NCBI GenBank assembly: GCA_045587445.1
Contig: JAZNCH010000073.1
Location: forward strand, 1-6,162
DNA from: RGIG1995 sp045587445
Lineage (GTDB): Bacteria; Bacillota; Clostridia; Oscillospirales; CAG-272
Direction: 5' to 3'
DNA: 6,162 bases
Under the pieces are notes generated by a model. The model was not told the DNA's origin. It saw only the letters and a program-made list of their open reading frames with translations, and searched no databases. A program made the translations under genes and the position numbers. Below are positions 4,861-6,162 of the stretch, in pieces (positions within the stretch are counted from its first letter, which is position 1; every line of letters starts with the position of its first letter).

Positions 4861-4906
4861 AGAAACATGGGCAGGTTTTGGCAAGAAACCTGCCCATGTT
4901 TCTTGG
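4858..4906 (+). terminator. 21-bp perfect hairpin directly after the tRNA fragment
   Basis: Arms 4858-4878 and 4886-4906 are exact reverse complements with a 7-base loop (TGGCAAG). The outer arm includes the encoded CCA of the tRNA. The GC-rich upper stem is followed by GTTTCTTGG, a weak U-run that is itself part of the base of the stem. It is best read as the original tRNA terminator, but the poor U-tract leaves other roles open. Confidence 0.5.
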
Positions 4907-4924
4907 GTGTGCGATCAAAAAGAA

Positions 4925-4967
4925 TTTTGTGAAATTAAACAAGAAAAGCTTGCGTAATTTCACAAAA
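4925..4967. promoter_or_regulatory. 43-base compound dyad upstream of the secreted-protein gene
   Basis: TTTTGTGAAATTA (4925-4937) and TAATTTCACAAAA (4955-4967) are perfect 13-bp arms. Inside, CAAG (4940-4943) and CTTG (4949-4952) share the same centre. It ends 29 bases before the -35 box of the next gene. On the minus strand a TTCTTTTTG run follows, so it could also end leftward transcripts; an operator is the alternative. Confidence 0.5.
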
Positions 4968-4996
4968 AAAGATGGAAATTTATGCAAAGTAGCGGA

Positions 4997-5025
4997 TTGA
5001 AAAATCAAAATGCCCGTGCTATAAT
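4997..5025 (+). promoter_or_regulatory. Sigma-A promoter of the secreted-protein gene
   Basis: TTGAAA (4997-5002) and TATAAT (5020-5025) have 17-base spacing. The expected start of transcription is near 5032, giving a leader of about 36 bases with AAGGAG at 5055-5060. A near-consensus promoter implies strong or constitutive expression. Confidence 0.85.
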
Positions 5026-5067
5026 TATACAGTATCAAAAACCAAAATAGTAAAAAGGAGAGTCATT

Positions 5068-6162
5068 ATGAAGAAAATTTTAAGCTTATTGCTCGCCCTG
5101 TGCATGGTCGTTGGCCTGCTGCCCCTGGCTGCCATGGCTGCGGACGAACTTCCGGAAAAGTATGTTAGAGCTTGGATCCTGCAAGGTACCGAGACTTCCT
5201 TCTGGAACGATGTGTATATGACACCCGGTGCTCCCACTATGTACCTTGTCACTAATGCAGAGGGTGCTGCAGCAGAAGGCACAGATCAAAACTGGAACAT
5301 CAAGATGGAATATTTTGTTGATGGTATAGTTACCCTTACCTTCAAGGGCGCAAATCTTGTTAGCACATACAGCAAGACCCCTCTGCAAATTAATGCTACT
5401 GCTGATTTGAAGATCGTGGTTGAGACAGACTCCACCATTTTCTCTGATGTGAAGGGCCCTGGCATCCACCTCACCAGCACCGCTACCACCACAATTACCG
5501 GTCCTGGCAAACTGACCGTTAAGGCTGCCAACAGCTTCTGCATCTGGGCAACTGCTAGTGTTTCAAAGCTGGACGGAGGCGCTGTTATCATTAAGGATGC
5601 CAACCTGGATTTGTATCCCAACGCCGAAAGTTCCACTTATCCTGCTCTTTATTTCACCGGTGGCGATATGACTATCGATAACTCTAAGGTCCATATCAAT
5701 GATGCACCGAGGACTATGGGTATTTGGGGTTATGCTAAAGTCACTTTGAACTCAGATGGCAGTGCTAAATCCCTCGCGTTCACATTTAGTACCGGCAGTA
5801 ACGACAATGTTAAGAGAAATCTGATTATCCAGAATGGTTCTGAAGTTACCGGTGCAAATACCGGTAGAACTGGTATTGGCGCCAATGGTGATATTATCAT
5901 TAAGGATAGTACCGTTGAATTCGGCGTGGCTTCTGCAGAAAACAACTTCGCCGTGTTCTCCAAGAAGCCCATTCTGGAAGGCAACTATACTGCTATCGCC
6001 AGCGAGAATAAGGACGGCTCCGGCGCTGTTCCCTACGTAGAAAGTGATTATGCTAACCACCGTTACTTCAAGATCACTCCCAAGGCTGCTGGCGGCACCA
6101 CCACCGGCGGCACCACCACCGGCGGCACCACCACTGGCGGCACTACCACTGGCGGCACTACC
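5068..6162 (+). CDS. Secreted beta-helix-like surface protein (3' end beyond window)
   Basis: 365 codons are visible with no stop. ATG at 5068 follows AAGGAG with a 7-base gap. A Sec signal peptide is clear: MKKILSLLLALCMVVGLLPLAAMA, with cleavage after AMA near residue 24. The mature part (about 26-335) is built of short beta-prone repeats ending in patterns such as GPGKLTVKA, GAVIIKDANLDL, GDMTIDNSKVHI and GDIIIKDSTVEF. This suggests a right-handed parallel beta-helix of the kind seen in carbohydrate-binding or pectate-lyase-like surface proteins. No catalytic site can be named. From residue 342 the protein becomes (GGTTT)n, a flexible linker that in related gut Clostridia often leads to a wall-anchoring or further extracellular domain; that part is off the window. 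It lies on the chromosomal side of the tRNA scar with its own promoter, so it is probably not element cargo. Confidence 0.8.
   Translation, partial: MKKILSLLLALCMVVGLLPLAAMAADELPEKYVRAWILQGTETSFWNDVYMTPGAPTMYLVTNAEGAAAEGTDQNWNIKMEYFVDGIVTLTFKGANLVSTYSKTPLQINATADLKIVVETDSTIFSDVKGPGIHLTSTATTTITGPGKLTVKAANSFCIWATASVSKLDGGAVIIKDANLDLYPNAESSTYPALYFTGGDMTIDNSKVHINDAPRTMGIWGYAKVTLNSDGSAKSLAFTFSTGSNDNVKRNLIIQNGSEVTGANTGRTGIGANGDIIIKDSTVEFGVASAENNFAVFSKKPILEGNYTAIASENKDGSGAVPYVESDYANHRYFKITPKAAGGTTTGGTTTGGTTTGGTTTGGTT
6091..6162 (+). repeat. 15-bp tandem repeat encoding Gly-Gly-Thr-Thr-Thr
   Basis: Units of GGCGGCACCACCACC begin at 6091, 6106, 6121, 6136 and 6151, the last cut by the window edge. The first two are identical; later units carry ACT in place of ACC at one or two Thr codons. 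Unit length is a multiple of three, so copy-number change would alter linker length without shifting the frame. Confidence 0.95.

Noticed and set aside
4537..5038. Two overlapping minus-strand open frames crossing the tRNA fragment
   Set aside because: They read antisense through the tRNA (giving the well-known WDSNPR and VGFEPT kind of false peptides), have no ribosome site and cross the element junction.
5025..6060. Several minus-strand frames opposite the secreted-protein gene
   Set aside because: The plus-strand frame has a promoter, ribosome site, signal peptide and repeat structure; the others have none.

Overview
The window reads as the end of an integrative and conjugative-type element in a Clostridia-class Firmicute (gut Oscillospiraceae-like; the exact genus cannot be fixed from sequence alone), together with the flanking chromosome. 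Reasons are the strong AGGAGG ribosome sites, TTG starts, Gram-positive signal peptides, an LTGC lipobox, a surface-adhesin-like protein, and a secreted chromosomal protein with a Gly-Gly-Thr-Thr-Thr tail.

Layout. Positions 1-4224 are element genes, all on the minus strand and so transcribed away from the element end at right. In transcription order they are: a 192-residue protein with two helix-turn-helix segments (4224-3646); a 96-residue DUF6809-like protein (3568-3278); a 55-residue protein (3266-3099); a strong terminator (3083-3051); parA (2985-2164); parB (2207-1272, TTG start, overlapping parA by 44 bases); a Thr/Pro/Glu-rich lipoprotein (1090-341); a terminator hairpin (324-301); and the start of a secreted surface or pilin-like protein (272 to beyond the left edge). 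Positions 4225-4797 form an AT-rich, gene-free terminal region with short direct repeats, inverted repeats, an outward-facing promoter and an anticodon-arm look-alike. Positions 4805-4860 are the 3' half of a tRNA-Ser(CGA) gene whose 5' half is absent, which I read as the attachment-site scar. After it come a long hairpin, a second dyad, a canonical promoter (4997-5025) and a plus-strand gene for a secreted, probably beta-helical protein (5068 to beyond the right edge), taken as chromosome.

How it fits together. ParA and ParB probably stabilise the element, perhaps while it is an excised circle. A 25-base palindrome inside parB is a good candidate for its parS site. The lipoprotein and surface protein probably act at the cell envelope, possibly in mating contact. 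The tandem helix-turn-helix protein beside the attachment site is a candidate regulator or recombination-directionality factor. The integrase, the conjugation genes and the reconstituted intact tRNA-Ser would lie off the left edge, so the ICE reading is inference from context.

The most interesting points are the parB palindrome, the hybrid anticodon arm at the scar, a second anticodon-arm copy exactly 250 bases inside the element, and the near-consensus promoter pointing out of the element across the junction.
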